64,000 bases of DNA, taken from Halobacterium litoreum (GTDB lineage Archaea > Halobacteriota > Halobacteria > Halobacteriales > Halobacteriaceae). The DNA lies in NCBI RefSeq assembly GCF_021233415.1, contig NZ_CP089466.1:1116001-1180000 (forward strand), given 5' to 3'. Numbering within the stretch: position 1 is the stretch's first letter; every line of letters begins with the position of its first letter. Position numbers and translations under genes: made by a program. Below, piece by piece: positions 26,578 through 35,204 of this stretch. The notes under the pieces were generated by a model, which was given only the letters and a program-made list of their open reading frames with translations, did no database searches and was not told the origin of the DNA.

Positions 26578-28554
26578 ATGTATCGCGTCGCGGCAGTCGT
26601 GACGTTACTCGTCGCCTCGCTCGTCGCCGGCCCGGTCGTCGCCGGGGCGTCGAACGCCGGACCACCGGCCGACGCTCGAATTGCCGCGTCCGACGTCGCC
26701 AGCCAGCAGTCCGCGACCATCCAGAAGTCGATCCATCTCTCGCTGACGCCCGGGGAACCGGGCGAAATCGGCGTCGCCGTGACGTACTCGATTCCCGACC
26801 CCGTCACGTCGTTGTCGGTGAACCTCCCCGACGACGCGCGAACCGTCCAGAGCGACGACTTCCAGTCCGGTGACGGCGCGTGGTCGTGGGACGGCGACGG
26901 CGACTCGGCGACGCTCAGGCTGTCGCTCCCCGCGAACAAGACGACGACCGGCTCACGGAGCCACGCCGGCGTCGCCCAGGAGGGCGACTACTCGTTCGTC
27001 GACGCCGGGTCGTGGGCGCTCGTCACCGTGCCGACGCTCCGCACCGAGTGGGGGTGGCGCGGCGACGACGTTGACGTCGACATCGCCGAGGACGTGTCCG
27101 TCGACGGCGAAGGGTCGACCGGCGGCGAAATCGCGTACCTCGGGCCGGTCGAGACGCACACCCGGACCGCGAACGGGCAGACGTTCACGCTCGCCGTGCC
27201 GGAACGCGCGGAGATGGCGGAATCTCCGGCGCGCGTCCTCGACGCGCTGTCGGCCGCCTCGGAGCGCCTCCGAGTCGGGTCCCGCGACTCAGAAGTCTGG
27301 TTCGGCGTCGCGCCGACCGACGTGTCGTGGGGGATTCGCGGCGTCGAGTACGGCGGCACGGACTCGTGGGTGGTCGCCGACGCGCGCCTCGACGACCCCG
27401 GCAACGTCTGGTTCCACGAGTACGTCCACACGCGACAGGACTACACGCCCACCTCGTCGGGCCGGTGGACGGTAGAGGCGTCAGCCGAGTACTACGCCGC
27501 GTATATGTCTCTCCGCGAGGGGTACGTCGAGTTCGACGCGTTCCAGCGGTACCTCTCCTACGGCGAACGCGAGCCCTGGAACGACGCCGTGCTCGCCGAC
27601 CCCGGCTCGTGGCCGGTCGGCGCGAACTACATCAAGGGGAGTCTCGTCTGGGGGTCGATAGACCGCCGGCTCCGCCTCGCGACTGACAGCAGTTTCACGA
27701 TGAACGACGTGTTCTACCAACTGAACCGCCAGCAGGGCCGCGTGTCGAACGACGACCTGCTGCGGGCGGTGGCGAGCGCGTCCTCGACGTCGGTCGGTCA
27801 GTACGCCCAGCGGTACACCGCGACGAGCGACACCCCCGACATGTGGTCGCGGTTCGAACACGCCGACGCGTTCGACACGCGCCCGCCCCGAATGGACTAC
27901 GATGTCGCCGGCTACGAGGTCACGGGCCCGTTCCGGGACGCGACCTTCGAGGAGCCGCCGACGCTGTACGTCGGCGAGACGCTGACCGTCGGCGCCACCG
28001 TCACGAACGACGGCGGCACGACCGGCGAGTACGTCGCCACGCTCTCGCTCGCCGGCGACACGATGACGGAGTCGACGGCGGAACTCGTGCCCGGAGAGAC
28101 GGACGCGATAACGCTCCAACACCAGTTCACCGACCCCGGCACGTACAACGTCACGGTCGGCCGGAACCAGGTTCCGGTGGTCGTACGCGAGCCCGCGACG
28201 CCGACCGTCGAGTCGCTGTCCGCCTCCCCCGACCCGGTGGAGGGAGGTGAGACGGTGACTGTCACCGCGACGCTGTCGAACCCGACCGACGGCCCGGCGA
28301 CCGGCCCGGTCGCGCTCACGCTCGACGGCCGGCAGGTCGCCACGTTCGAGGCGACACTCGACCCCGGCGAGTCCGTCACGCGAACCGTCACGCTGACCGC
28401 GCCCGATACGGGCGTCCTCGACCTCGCTGCGGGCGACCAGTCGGCGCGCGTGAGCGTCGCCGGGTCCGGCGGTAGCGTGCCCGGATTCGGCGTCGCGCCC
28501 GCCGTCGCCGGCGTCGCGCTGGCGGTCGCACTCGCCGCACTCCGGAGGCGGTGA
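26578..28554 (+). CDS. Cell-surface HExxH protein with PGF-CTERM anchor (putative metalloprotease)
   Basis: A 658-residue protein: signal peptide (1-24), an N-terminal beta-rich region, then HEYVH at residues 280-284 with candidate third ligands E300 or E304 in EASAEYYAAY, the pattern of gluzincin zinc peptidases. Residues about 450-560 hold a CARDB-like beta sandwich (GETLTVGATVTNDGGTTGEY) and a second similar domain follows (GGETVTVTATLSNPTDGPAT). It ends GSVPGFGVAPAVAGVAL plus RRR, a PGF-CTERM lipid-anchoring signal. A TATA-like TTATG is 28 nt before the ATG. Substrate unknown. Confidence 0.85.
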   Translation: MYRVAAVVTLLVASLVAGPVVAGASNAGPPADARIAASDVASQQSATIQKSIHLSLTPGEPGEIGVAVTYSIPDPVTSLSVNLPDDARTVQSDDFQSGDGAWSWDGDGDSATLRLSLPANKTTTGSRSHAGVAQEGDYSFVDAGSWALVTVPTLRTEWGWRGDDVDVDIAEDVSVDGEGSTGGEIAYLGPVETHTRTANGQTFTLAVPERAEMAESPARVLDALSAASERLRVGSRDSEVWFGVAPTDVSWGIRGVEYGGTDSWVVADARLDDPGNVWFHEYVHTRQDYTPTSSGRWTVEASAEYYAAYMSLREGYVEFDAFQRYLSYGEREPWNDAVLADPGSWPVGANYIKGSLVWGSIDRRLRLATDSSFTMNDVFYQLNRQQGRVSNDDLLRAVASASSTSVGQYAQRYTATSDTPDMWSRFEHADAFDTRPPRMDYDVAGYEVTGPFRDATFEEPPTLYVGETLTVGATVTNDGGTTGEYVATLSLAGDTMTESTAELVPGETDAITLQHQFTDPGTYNVTVGRNQVPVVVREPATPTVESLSASPDPVEGGETVTVTATLSNPTDGPATGPVALTLDGRQVATFEATLDPGESVTRTVTLTAPDTGVLDLAAGDQSARVSVAGSGGSVPGFGVAPAVAGVALAVALAALRRR

Positions 28555-28558
28555 CGCG

Positions 28559-29110
28559 ATGGGAGGCCCGTCCCCGCCCCGGCTGCAACTGCTCGCCGTC
28601 GCCGTCCTCGTCGCCACCGCCGGCTGTTCGATGCCGATGCTCGACGGGTCTGCGAGCGAGGAGCGAACCGCCACCGTCGTCTCGGTCGTCGACGGCGACA
28701 CGGTCGACGTGCGGTTCGCGGACGGCACCGAAGAGCGCGTGCGCCTGCTCGGCGTCGACACGCCGGAAGTCCACGCCGACGTGAGCCCCGGCGAGTTCGA
28801 GGGCGTCCCCGACACCGAGGCGGGCCGCGCCTGCCTCCGCGACTGGGGCGAGCGCGCCAGCGAGTTCGCCACGGAACGCCTCGCCGGCGCCGAAGTCACG
28901 GTCGCCACCGACCCCGAAGCCGACAGACGCGGCGGCTACGGCCGCCTGCTCGCGTACGTCACCGTCGACGGCGAGTCGTTCAACCGCGCGCTCTTGGACC
29001 GCGGCTACGCGCGCCTCTACGACTCCGAGTTCTCGCGACTCGACGGGTTCACCGCCGAAGAACGCGACGCCCGCGAGAACGACACCGGCCTCTGGGCCTG
29101 CGCGGCCTAA
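28559..29110 (+). CDS. Thermonuclease-family (SNase-like) lipoprotein
   Basis: A 183-residue protein with a hydrophobic signal and lipobox ATAGC (Cys about 22), followed by a staphylococcal nuclease fold: VVSVVDGDTVDVRFADG, RVRLLGVDTPEVH (catalytic Arg and Asp), then YGRLLAYVTVDGESFNRALL. The family cleaves DNA and RNA with calcium; here the enzyme would sit outside the membrane. It starts 4 bp after the surface HExxH gene, so the two are likely co-transcribed. Confidence 0.9.
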   Translation: MGGPSPPRLQLLAVAVLVATAGCSMPMLDGSASEERTATVVSVVDGDTVDVRFADGTEERVRLLGVDTPEVHADVSPGEFEGVPDTEAGRACLRDWGERASEFATERLAGAEVTVATDPEADRRGGYGRLLAYVTVDGESFNRALLDRGYARLYDSEFSRLDGFTAEERDARENDTGLWACAA

Positions 29111-29811
29111 CTCCCCATCTCGGCGGGGTTCGACATCCCCTCCTTCACACCGACCGCGATGAGACCAGCGTTCACGGGATACGCCGCCACGAACCCGACT
29201 GACAGCGAGAACGCGAGCGCGCCCCAGAACAGCGGGTCGCCGATGGTCGCGGACCCCGCAATCAGGAGGTCGGTGCCGATGGCGGTCACCTCCATCACCG
29301 TGATGGAGGGCGTCTCGCTGTAGAGCGCGTCCATCACGGCGGTGCCGAAGGACTCGCCCTCCTGCATCAGCGGTCCGACAGTCAGCGCGTACCCGAAGGT
29401 GTACGCGAACGCGAACGTCCCGAGTGTCGTCACCACGGTGTCACCGATGGCGAGCACGCCCACCAGCAGGACGACGCCGGTCACTTCGCCCGCGCCACAC
29501 CCGGAGTAGCAGTGCGCGGTCGACCGCACGCCCCGCCGCCACAGCGAATCCGACGGTATCTGCGTGCGGCCCGCGTACCAGTACAGCGCCAACCCCATCG
29601 GCCCCGAGTACAACACGACGAGCGCCCACACGCCCTTCATCAGCGACGGAATCGCCTGATTCCGCTTCCGCAAGTCCCACGCGAGCACCCCCAGCGAGAC
29701 GGCGACCAGCGCTGCCCACGCCGCGAGCACCTGTGGGTCCGACACCACCGGCCGCACCACGTCGCGGGCCGGTGCGAGCGCCTCCTCTATCGAGTGCAGG
29801 AAACTCGCCAT
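29107..29811 (-). CDS. DUF4396 family membrane protein
   Basis: A 234-residue protein with about six membrane segments. TAHCYSGCGAGEVTG (about 111-125) is the conserved DUF4396 core with His and two Cys that could bind a metal. EGMSNPAEMG at the end is also typical. The start ATG at 29811 follows family length; the reading frame stays open to 29928. Its end overlaps the convergent nuclease gene by 4 nt. Function unknown. Confidence 0.82.
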   Translation of the reverse strand: MASFLHSIEEALAPARDVVRPVVSDPQVLAAWAALVAVSLGVLAWDLRKRNQAIPSLMKGVWALVVLYSGPMGLALYWYAGRTQIPSDSLWRRGVRSTAHCYSGCGAGEVTGVVLLVGVLAIGDTVVTTLGTFAFAYTFGYALTVGPLMQEGESFGTAVMDALYSETPSITVMEVTAIGTDLLIAGSATIGDPLFWGALAFSLSVGFVAAYPVNAGLIAVGVKEGMSNPAEMGS

Positions 29812-29901
29812 ACCGCCGTTCGGGGCTTCGAGACTGATGGAAGTGACGGCCGAAACAGTACCGCGAACGCTGTCGAGACTGCGGAACGTCGAGAACGAAA
29901 G

Positions 29902-29919
29902 AGAGCCGGTAAAGGGATT
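29902..29919 (-). repeat. Partial copy of the tRNA-Thr 3' end (direct repeat, attachment-site-like)
   Basis: Eighteen bases here are identical to 30013-30030, which contain the end of the acceptor stem and part of the T arm of the tRNA-Thr gene. The copies lie 111 bp apart in the same orientation, as left by integration into, and later loss from, a tRNA 3' end. Confidence 0.6.
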
Positions 29920-29966
29920 GGGAACCACGCCGAGACGTGCTCGCTGCGCTGCGCGCGACTCGTCTC

Positions 29967-29985
29967 GTTCAAATCCCTCTATCGG
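29967..29985 (+). repeat. Inverted fragment resembling tRNA T arm and acceptor
   Basis: GTTCAAATCCCT (29967-29978) is a perfect inverted copy of 30024-30035 in the tRNA-Thr gene; the next bases CTATCGG keep most of the acceptor sequence. It points opposite to the intact tRNA. Confidence 0.5.
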
Positions 29986-30014
29986 ATTTCAGTCTCACTC
30001 CGTTCGACAGAAAG

Positions 30015-30088
30015 AGCCGGTAAAGGGATTTGAACCCTTGGCCTATTCCTTACGAAGGAATCGCTCTACCAGTCTGAGCTATACCGGC
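30015..30088 (-). tRNA. tRNA-Thr (anticodon CGT)
   Basis: On the minus strand the acceptor GCCGGTA pairs with TACCGGC, with T as discriminator base (the usual one for threonine in halophiles). D arm TAGCTCAGACTGGTAGAGC, anticodon stem ATTCC/GGAAT with loop TTCGTAA (anticodon CGT), T arm GGGTTCAAATCCC. CCA is not encoded and no intron is seen. Confidence 0.95.
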
Positions 30089-30149
30089 ACGCGCTGTCTC
30101 ACTCGAACGCATCCTACCGTAGCCGCATACGAGAAATAAGCCTTGCGAA

Positions 30150-31133
30150 TCACCGGCGGGTGAGGCGGGCGTCGACGACGACGTTGAGTTCGTGGGGCGC
30201 GTACGACCGTACCTCCCGTCGCGTCTCGATTGTCACGTCGTACTCGGGTTCGGCGGCGTCCCGAATCGCGCGCTCGGCGGGGCCGAACGGGTCGTCCTCG
30301 TGTTGGATGTCGTAGAGGTGGAGGACGCAGTCGTCGCCCGCCAGTTCGACGGCGGTGTCGAGGAAGTCGCTGGCGGTGTGCGGGAGGTTCATCACGACGC
30401 GGTCGGCCCAGCCCTCGTAGTCCTCGGCGACTTCCCGTACGTCCCCCGCGACGGCGGTGATTCGGTCGGCGACGCCGTTCCGCGCGGCGTTCTCGCGGAG
30501 GTACTCGATTGCCGTCTCGTTGATGTCGGTGGCGACCACCTCGGCGCCCGCCGACGCCATCGGGACGGCATAAGGGCCGACGCCCGCGAACATGTCGAAG
30601 GCGCGTTCCCCCTCACTCACTTGCTCGACGACGCGGTGGCGTTCGGTCGCGAGGCGCGGCGAGAAGTACACTTCGGCGATGTCGACGGCGAACTCGTGGC
30701 CGTACTCGCGGTGGACGGCCTCGGTGCTGTCGCCGACGAGCACGTCCCAGTCGCGGACGCGCGTCTCGCCTTTGATTTTCGACGCGCGGTCGACCACCGT
30801 CTCCGCCCGCACGTCCGACTCGACGAGCGCGTCGGCGATGTCGCGGGCGCGCTCGGGGTCGTCCTCGTCCACGATGACCACGTCGCCGAGGCGCTCGTAG
30901 GTCGGTTCGTAGCCGAGCAGGTCGGCTGGGTTGGTCTGGGTGCGCCGCTCGGGCGCGTCGAAGTCGACGACCGAGAGGTCGTCGGGGACGGCGTCGGCGT
31001 CGGTGACGGGAATGTAGAGGTCGCCCGCCTCGCCGGTAATCTCGTGTGCGTCGTCCACGAGGTCGTCGTCGGCGAGCCGCCGCCGGGTGGCTTCGCCGTC
31101 CTCGACGGACACGCGAACGCACGGTACTGCCAT
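30150..31133 (-). CDS. trm5: tRNA (guanine(37)-N1)-methyltransferase Trm5
   Basis: A 327-residue protein. The N-terminal domain contains DALVESDVRAETVVDRASKI; the catalytic part has the Trm5 motif SPRLATERHRVVEQV, SAM motif FDMFAGVGPYAVPMASAGA, then ATDINETAIEYLRENA and MNLPHTASDFLD (the NPP-like motif is NLP here as in the family). It makes m1G37, preventing frameshifting. ATG 31133 is chosen because a TAAG element lies about 30 nt upstream and longer frames run into the divergent dph5. Confidence 0.94.
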   Translation of the reverse strand: MAVPCVRVSVEDGEATRRRLADDDLVDDAHEITGEAGDLYIPVTDADAVPDDLSVVDFDAPERRTQTNPADLLGYEPTYERLGDVVIVDEDDPERARDIADALVESDVRAETVVDRASKIKGETRVRDWDVLVGDSTEAVHREYGHEFAVDIAEVYFSPRLATERHRVVEQVSEGERAFDMFAGVGPYAVPMASAGAEVVATDINETAIEYLRENAARNGVADRITAVAGDVREVAEDYEGWADRVVMNLPHTASDFLDTAVELAGDDCVLHLYDIQHEDDPFGPAERAIRDAAEPEYDVTIETRREVRSYAPHELNVVVDARLTRR

Positions 31134-31223
31134 TGGCGATACTCGGCGAGCGCCGCCCTTACGGGTGTCGCTTCCCCGTCCCCGTCTCGAAACCCATAGG
31201 GTCGCTCGCGCGCAATCCACGGT

Positions 31224-32009
31224 ATGCTCACGTTCGTCGGCCTCGGCCTCTACGACGAGCGCTCGGTCACGGTGGCGGGGCGGGACGCCATCCGAGACGC
31301 CGACCGCGCGTTCGCGGAGTTCTACACCAGCAGACTCGTCGGCGCGGACGTAACCGACCTCGAAGCCCACCACGACACCGCAATCGAAGTTCGGGACCGC
31401 GCGGGCGTCGAACAGGACCCCGAGCCGATTCTCGCGGCCGCCGAGGACGGCGACGCCGTCTTCCTCACCGCCGGCGACACGATGATTTCGACGACGCACG
31501 TCGACCTGCGCCTGCGCGCCGAGGAGCGCGGTGTCGACACGCGCGTGATTCACGCGCCGACCGCCGAGTCCGCCGCGTCCAGCCTCACGGGCCTCCAGAA
31601 CTACCGGTTCGGAAAAGCGACGACACTCCCCTTCGAGTGGGCCCACGGCGCCGACGGCGTCCCGAGTTCCGTAACCGAGACCATCGAGTCGAACCGCGAG
31701 CGCGGCCTCCACACGCTCTGCTATCTCGACATCAAGGTCGACCACCCGCGAATCGACGGCGACGAGTACATGACCGCGAGCCACGCCGCCGGCCTGCTCG
31801 CGGAACACTGGGACCCGGACGCGCTCGGCGTCGTCGTCGCGCGCGCCGGCGCCCCAGATGCCACCGTGCGCGCCGACACGCTCGCCGCGCTCGCCGACGA
31901 GGACTTCGGCGACCCCCTGCACTTGCTCGTGATTCCGGGCGACCTCCACCACGTCGAAGCCGACGCGCTCGCGGGACTCGCGGGCGCGCCCGACGACCTG
32001 CTGGAGTAG
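31224..32009 (+). CDS. dphB: Diphthine synthase
   Basis: A 261-residue tetrapyrrole-methylase-fold enzyme: MLTFVGLGLYDERSVTVAG at the start, GDTMISTTHVDLRLRAEERG in the middle, NYRFGKATTLPFEW and VVVARAGAPDATVRADTL later. It trimethylates the modified His of elongation factor aEF-2 in diphthamide synthesis. CCCATAGGG about 28 nt before the ATG fits a leaderless promoter. Convergent with trmO. Confidence 0.96.
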   Translation: MLTFVGLGLYDERSVTVAGRDAIRDADRAFAEFYTSRLVGADVTDLEAHHDTAIEVRDRAGVEQDPEPILAAAEDGDAVFLTAGDTMISTTHVDLRLRAEERGVDTRVIHAPTAESAASSLTGLQNYRFGKATTLPFEWAHGADGVPSSVTETIESNRERGLHTLCYLDIKVDHPRIDGDEYMTASHAAGLLAEHWDPDALGVVVARAGAPDATVRADTLAALADEDFGDPLHLLVIPGDLHHVEADALAGLAGAPDDLLE

Positions 32010-32037
32010 GCCGGCGGTACCGGAGTAGGATGGAGGG

Positions 32038-32412
32038 TCAGTCGAGTGCGCGCTTCAAATCGAGGACGGGACTGCCGTCGGCCATGTCCACGCCCTTCAC
32101 GGCGACGGTGCCGTCTTCCTCGTCGACGGCGAGCACCTCGCATTCGGTGATGCAAATCGGATTCGGGCGTGCCGGCGACCGCGTGTCGAAGACGCCGCGC
32201 TCGCCGTCCCGGACGCGGAGCACCGACCGGTCGGCGCGGTCGGCGACCCAGACGACGACCACGCGGTCGCCGTGCGCGAGGCCGCGAAGGGCGTCTCGGA
32301 ACCGCTCGTCGATGCGGACGTTGCCGGCGTGCGGGTCCTCGCAGCCCTGCCGGGGCGCCTCGTCGGGCGTCTCGAACGGCGTCTCGACGCGCCCTATCTG
32401 GACGAACTCCAT
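32038..32412 (-). CDS. trmO: TsaA/TrmO family tRNA methyltransferase
   Basis: A 124-residue single-domain protein with VQIGRVETPFETPDEAP at the start and the signature FDTRSPARPNPICITECEVL, ending MADGSPVLDLK. TrmO methylates N6 of threonylcarbamoyl-adenosine 37 in tRNA for Thr. It lies near the tRNA-Thr gene and trm5, both concerned with the same anticodon loop, which may be coincidence. A small membrane protein gene ends 2 bp upstream. Confidence 0.9.
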   Translation of the reverse strand: MEFVQIGRVETPFETPDEAPRQGCEDPHAGNVRIDERFRDALRGLAHGDRVVVVWVADRADRSVLRVRDGERGVFDTRSPARPNPICITECEVLAVDEEDGTVAVKGVDMADGSPVLDLKRALD

Positions 32413-32414
32413 CG

Positions 32415-32636
32415 TCACGCCTCGTCCCGGGACCAGAGCATCGCGAGCACGCACACGCACCCGGTGAACAACGGGAGCGCCCACAGTTGCTCGGTCACTG
32501 CCTCGCCCGCGAGCACGCTCCCCACGGCGTACCCGCCCGTGAGGAAGGCGAGTGCGAGCGCCGAGACGAACACGCCCCACTCGCCGTCGTCGCGCATCGC
32601 TTCGAACCGGTCTCGGAGCGTCGACACTGCGTGCAT
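32415..32636 (-). CDS. Small membrane protein of unknown function
   Basis: A 73-residue protein: basic/acidic N-terminal helix (STLRDRFEAMRDDGEWG), then two membrane segments (about 22-42 and 49-67). It precedes trmO with a 2-bp gap and is likely in the same mRNA. An AT-rich stretch (GATAAAAATTC, 32660-32670) about 28 nt before the ATG acts as TATA box. No family recognised beyond similar haloarchaeal proteins. Confidence 0.65.
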   Translation of the reverse strand: MHAVSTLRDRFEAMRDDGEWGVFVSALALAFLTGGYAVGSVLAGEAVTEQLWALPLFTGCVCVLAMLWSRDEA

Positions 32637-32685
32637 ACTCGCGAGTGCACGACGGGTGACGATAAAAATTCGCGGCGGGCCTCGA

Positions 32686-33471
32686 CTACTGCGACCGGTC
32701 CATCGGCGAGTCGTCGGGATTCAGAACTTCGATTTCGTGGCCGTCCGGCGTCTTCGTGAACGCGTAGTTGAAGTCACAGGACTCGGGGTCGCGGTAGTCC
32801 TCGGCTTCCCGGACGAGCAGGTCCTCCCAGTCGCCGACGAGGTCGTCCGTGCGCACCGCGAGGTGGCCCCAGCCGTCCTCGAAGTCGTACGTTCGACCGT
32901 CGTAGTTGTACGTGAGTTCGACCGCCATCGCCTCGTCGGCGGCGTCCTCCGGCTTCATGAAGTAGTTCGCGAACGTGTCGGACTCCCAGCGGCCCGTGTG
33001 TTCGTACTCGAACTTCCGCGTCCAGAAGCCGAGATGCTGGTCGGCGTCCTCGACGCGCACCATCGTGTGGTCGAGACTCCACTGCTGGCCGTGGTCTCGC
33101 TCCACGAGTTCGACTTCGTGGCCGTCGGGGTCCTTCACGAAGGCGTAGGAGCCGCCACACGAGTCGGGGTCGCGGTAGTCCTCGACGCCCTCGTCCATCA
33201 ACTGCTCGTAGGCGTCGTACACGTCGTCGGTGCGCACCGCGATGTGACCGAACGCGTCGCCCATGTCGTACTCTGAGGTGTCGTGGTTGTACGTGAGTTC
33301 GAGGAGCGCGCCCTCCTCGTGGACGTCCTCGGGGCCGACGTAGACGTTCGTGAACGTGTCGGCCTCCCAGCGCGCGTGCTCGACGTAGTCGAGGTGCTCG
33401 CCGTACCAGTCCAGCGCGGCGTCGAGGTCGCCGACGCGCATCATCACGTGGTCGAGTGCGTAGTCCGTCAT
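32686..33471 (-). CDS. Double-domain VOC (glyoxalase/dioxygenase fold) protein
   Basis: A 261-residue protein made of two homologous VOC domains (residues about 4-127 and 133-253). Each starts LDHVMMRV or LDHTMVRV and contains ELTYNHDTSEY or ELTYNYDGRTY, then FGHIAVRTDD or WGHLAVRTDD and FVKDPDGHEVELVE or FTKTPDGHEIEVLN. Each domain keeps the His and Glu typical of glyoxalase I metal sites. Lactoylglutathione-lyase-like annotation is common, but haloarchaea lack glutathione, so the substrate is open. TTAA 27 nt upstream of the ATG supports the start. Confidence 0.9.
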   Translation of the reverse strand: MTDYALDHVMMRVGDLDAALDWYGEHLDYVEHARWEADTFTNVYVGPEDVHEEGALLELTYNHDTSEYDMGDAFGHIAVRTDDVYDAYEQLMDEGVEDYRDPDSCGGSYAFVKDPDGHEVELVERDHGQQWSLDHTMVRVEDADQHLGFWTRKFEYEHTGRWESDTFANYFMKPEDAADEAMAVELTYNYDGRTYDFEDGWGHLAVRTDDLVGDWEDLLVREAEDYRDPESCDFNYAFTKTPDGHEIEVLNPDDSPMDRSQ

Positions 33472-33527
33472 GGGCGAGGAGTGGGCTGGCGTCTCGTTAA
33501 GCGTACCGGACGCGGAACTGCCGGCCG

Positions 33528-33935
33528 TCAGTCGGACCGGAAGAGGGCGGCGTACTCGACGCCCGCCGCGGCCCACAGCCACAGCGCCCCGAGCGGAATC
33601 GCGGTGATGCCGCGCTGACCGGAGAGTTCGAGGGACAACGACAGCACGCTCGCGCCCGCGAGCGCGAGCAACCCCACGGTGACTGTGCCGTCCACGCGCT
33701 CAAACGGCGCCGACGCCAGGGCAGCGGCCCACAGGAGGGTCGCTATCGGCCACGCCGAGAGGTGTTCGGGGACGGTGCCGACGCGCTCGACGTACGCCGG
33801 GAGCGACGTGAACGTCAGGGGGTCGAACTGGAGGAAGCCGACCGAGAACAGGGGGTACCAGCCGCCGGGCCACGTGACGGCGACCCACGGCAGGAGGCCC
33901 GCGAGGAAAACGACCGCAGTGCGGCGACGACGCAT
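33528..33935 (-). CDS. TIGR04206-like haloarchaeal membrane protein
   Basis: A 135-residue protein with four membrane segments; after a basic start (MRRRRTAVVFLAGLLPWVAV) comes PGGWYPLFSVGF, and a C-terminal LGALWLWAAAGVEYAALFR. It resembles the uncharacterised halobacterial family TIGR04206. It begins immediately after the stop of the DRG GTPase gene (adjacent bases), so both are probably on one mRNA. Role unknown. Confidence 0.65.
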   Translation of the reverse strand: MRRRRTAVVFLAGLLPWVAVTWPGGWYPLFSVGFLQFDPLTFTSLPAYVERVGTVPEHLSAWPIATLLWAAALASAPFERVDGTVTVGLLALAGASVLSLSLELSGQRGITAIPLGALWLWAAAGVEYAALFRSD

Positions 33936-35048
33936 CTACCGTCTCGCGACGACGCGCAGGATGTCCTCGTCTTTCAGTTCGTGGTCGCGGCCGACCTGCT
34001 GTTCGTCGTGTTTCGCGGACGGGCCGGTGACGCGCGCGAACCGGAAGCGCTCGTCGAGTGTCCCGCCGAGTTTGCGGAGCGCGTCGTCGACGGTCTCGCC
34101 CTCGCGGATGATGAGCGGTTCCTCGTAGTCGACGCCCCGACCCGGCTTGTCCATGTAGATGCGGATGAGGCCGAGTTCCTCCCACATCTGCTCTTTCAGG
34201 GACTCCAGTCCCTTCTCCTTCTCCGCCGAGAGGAAGATGGTCTCCTCGGGGTCGACGCCGTGCTCGCGGAGGTTCTCCTTCATCGTCTCGGCGTACGACG
34301 GGTCGATGAGGTCGACCTTGTTCACCGCGACGAGCGACGGCATGTAGACGCGGTTGTCCATGATGCCGTCGATGAGTTTGTCCACCGAGGGGTTCCCGCG
34401 GATGGTGACGTTCGCGTTGATGAACCCGCGCTCGCGGAGAATCTCCTTGACGGTGTCGTGGTCGAGTTCGAGGTCGCCCGACGTATTCACGTCGATGCCG
34501 TCCTTGCCTTTCCGGCGAACCGTCACCGACGGCGGCTCCTCGTCGACGCGGATGTTGACGCCGTAGAGTTCCTCGGAGAGCCGGTCGTACTGCTCTATTT
34601 CGAACGGCGACAGCACGATGATGACGAGGTCCGCGCCGCGAATCACCGACAGAATCTCCTTCCCGCCGCCGCGCCCGCCGGCCGCGCCCTCGATGAGACC
34701 GGGCACGTCCAGCAGTTGGATGTTCGCACCCCGATACTCCAGCATGCCGGGGTTCACGTCGAGGGTCGTGAACTCGTAGGCGCCGACCTCGCTGTCCGCG
34801 TTCGTCATCGCGTTGATGAGCGAGGATTTCCCGACGGAGGGGAAGCCGACGAGCGCCACCGTCGCGTCGCCGTGCTGTTCGACGGCGTAACCGCCACCGC
34901 CACTGCCCCCGGACTGTTGTTTTTCGAGTTGCTCTTTTTTGTCCGCGAGCTTCGCCTTCAGACGGCCGATGTGGGCCTCCGTCGACTTGTTGTACGGCGT
35001 GTTCGCGATTTCTTCTTCGAGCGATTCGATGTCCTCCTCGAGACCCAT
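33936..35048 (-). CDS. drg: DRG-family GTP-binding protein
   Basis: A 370-residue Obg/DRG GTPase: N-terminal coiled region (GLEEDIESLEEEIANTPYNK), G1 VGFPSVGKSSLINAMTNA, G3 LLDVPGLIEGAAGGRGGGKE, a helix-turn S5D2L-like insertion, G4 VNKVDLID, and a C-terminal TGS domain (RIYMDKPGRGVDYEEPLII). DRG proteins associate with ribosomes. CCTTTTCG 28 nt before the ATG is the TATA element. Normal length. Confidence 0.95.
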   Translation of the reverse strand: MGLEEDIESLEEEIANTPYNKSTEAHIGRLKAKLADKKEQLEKQQSGGSGGGGYAVEQHGDATVALVGFPSVGKSSLINAMTNADSEVGAYEFTTLDVNPGMLEYRGANIQLLDVPGLIEGAAGGRGGGKEILSVIRGADLVIIVLSPFEIEQYDRLSEELYGVNIRVDEEPPSVTVRRKGKDGIDVNTSGDLELDHDTVKEILRERGFINANVTIRGNPSVDKLIDGIMDNRVYMPSLVAVNKVDLIDPSYAETMKENLREHGVDPEETIFLSAEKEKGLESLKEQMWEELGLIRIYMDKPGRGVDYEEPLIIREGETVDDALRKLGGTLDERFRFARVTGPSAKHDEQQVGRDHELKDEDILRVVARR

Positions 35049-35204
35049 TGGCCGGTGCTACGCCGTACCCGCCGAAAAGGGCTTTCCTCCGTGCCGGCGC
35101 CTGTCGACGGCGCGACAACTGTGCTAACGAACCACACGAATGCGCCCGGGTGTCTGCAGTTACTTTCGACACGTTAATGGCCCGTGTCAAGTGACAGATT
35201 CACG

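Noticed and set aside
30015-30088. Intron-containing or split tRNA
   Set aside because: The minus-strand cloverleaf closes fully at 74 nt with a 7-nt anticodon loop, so there is no intron; the nearby fragments are extra copies.
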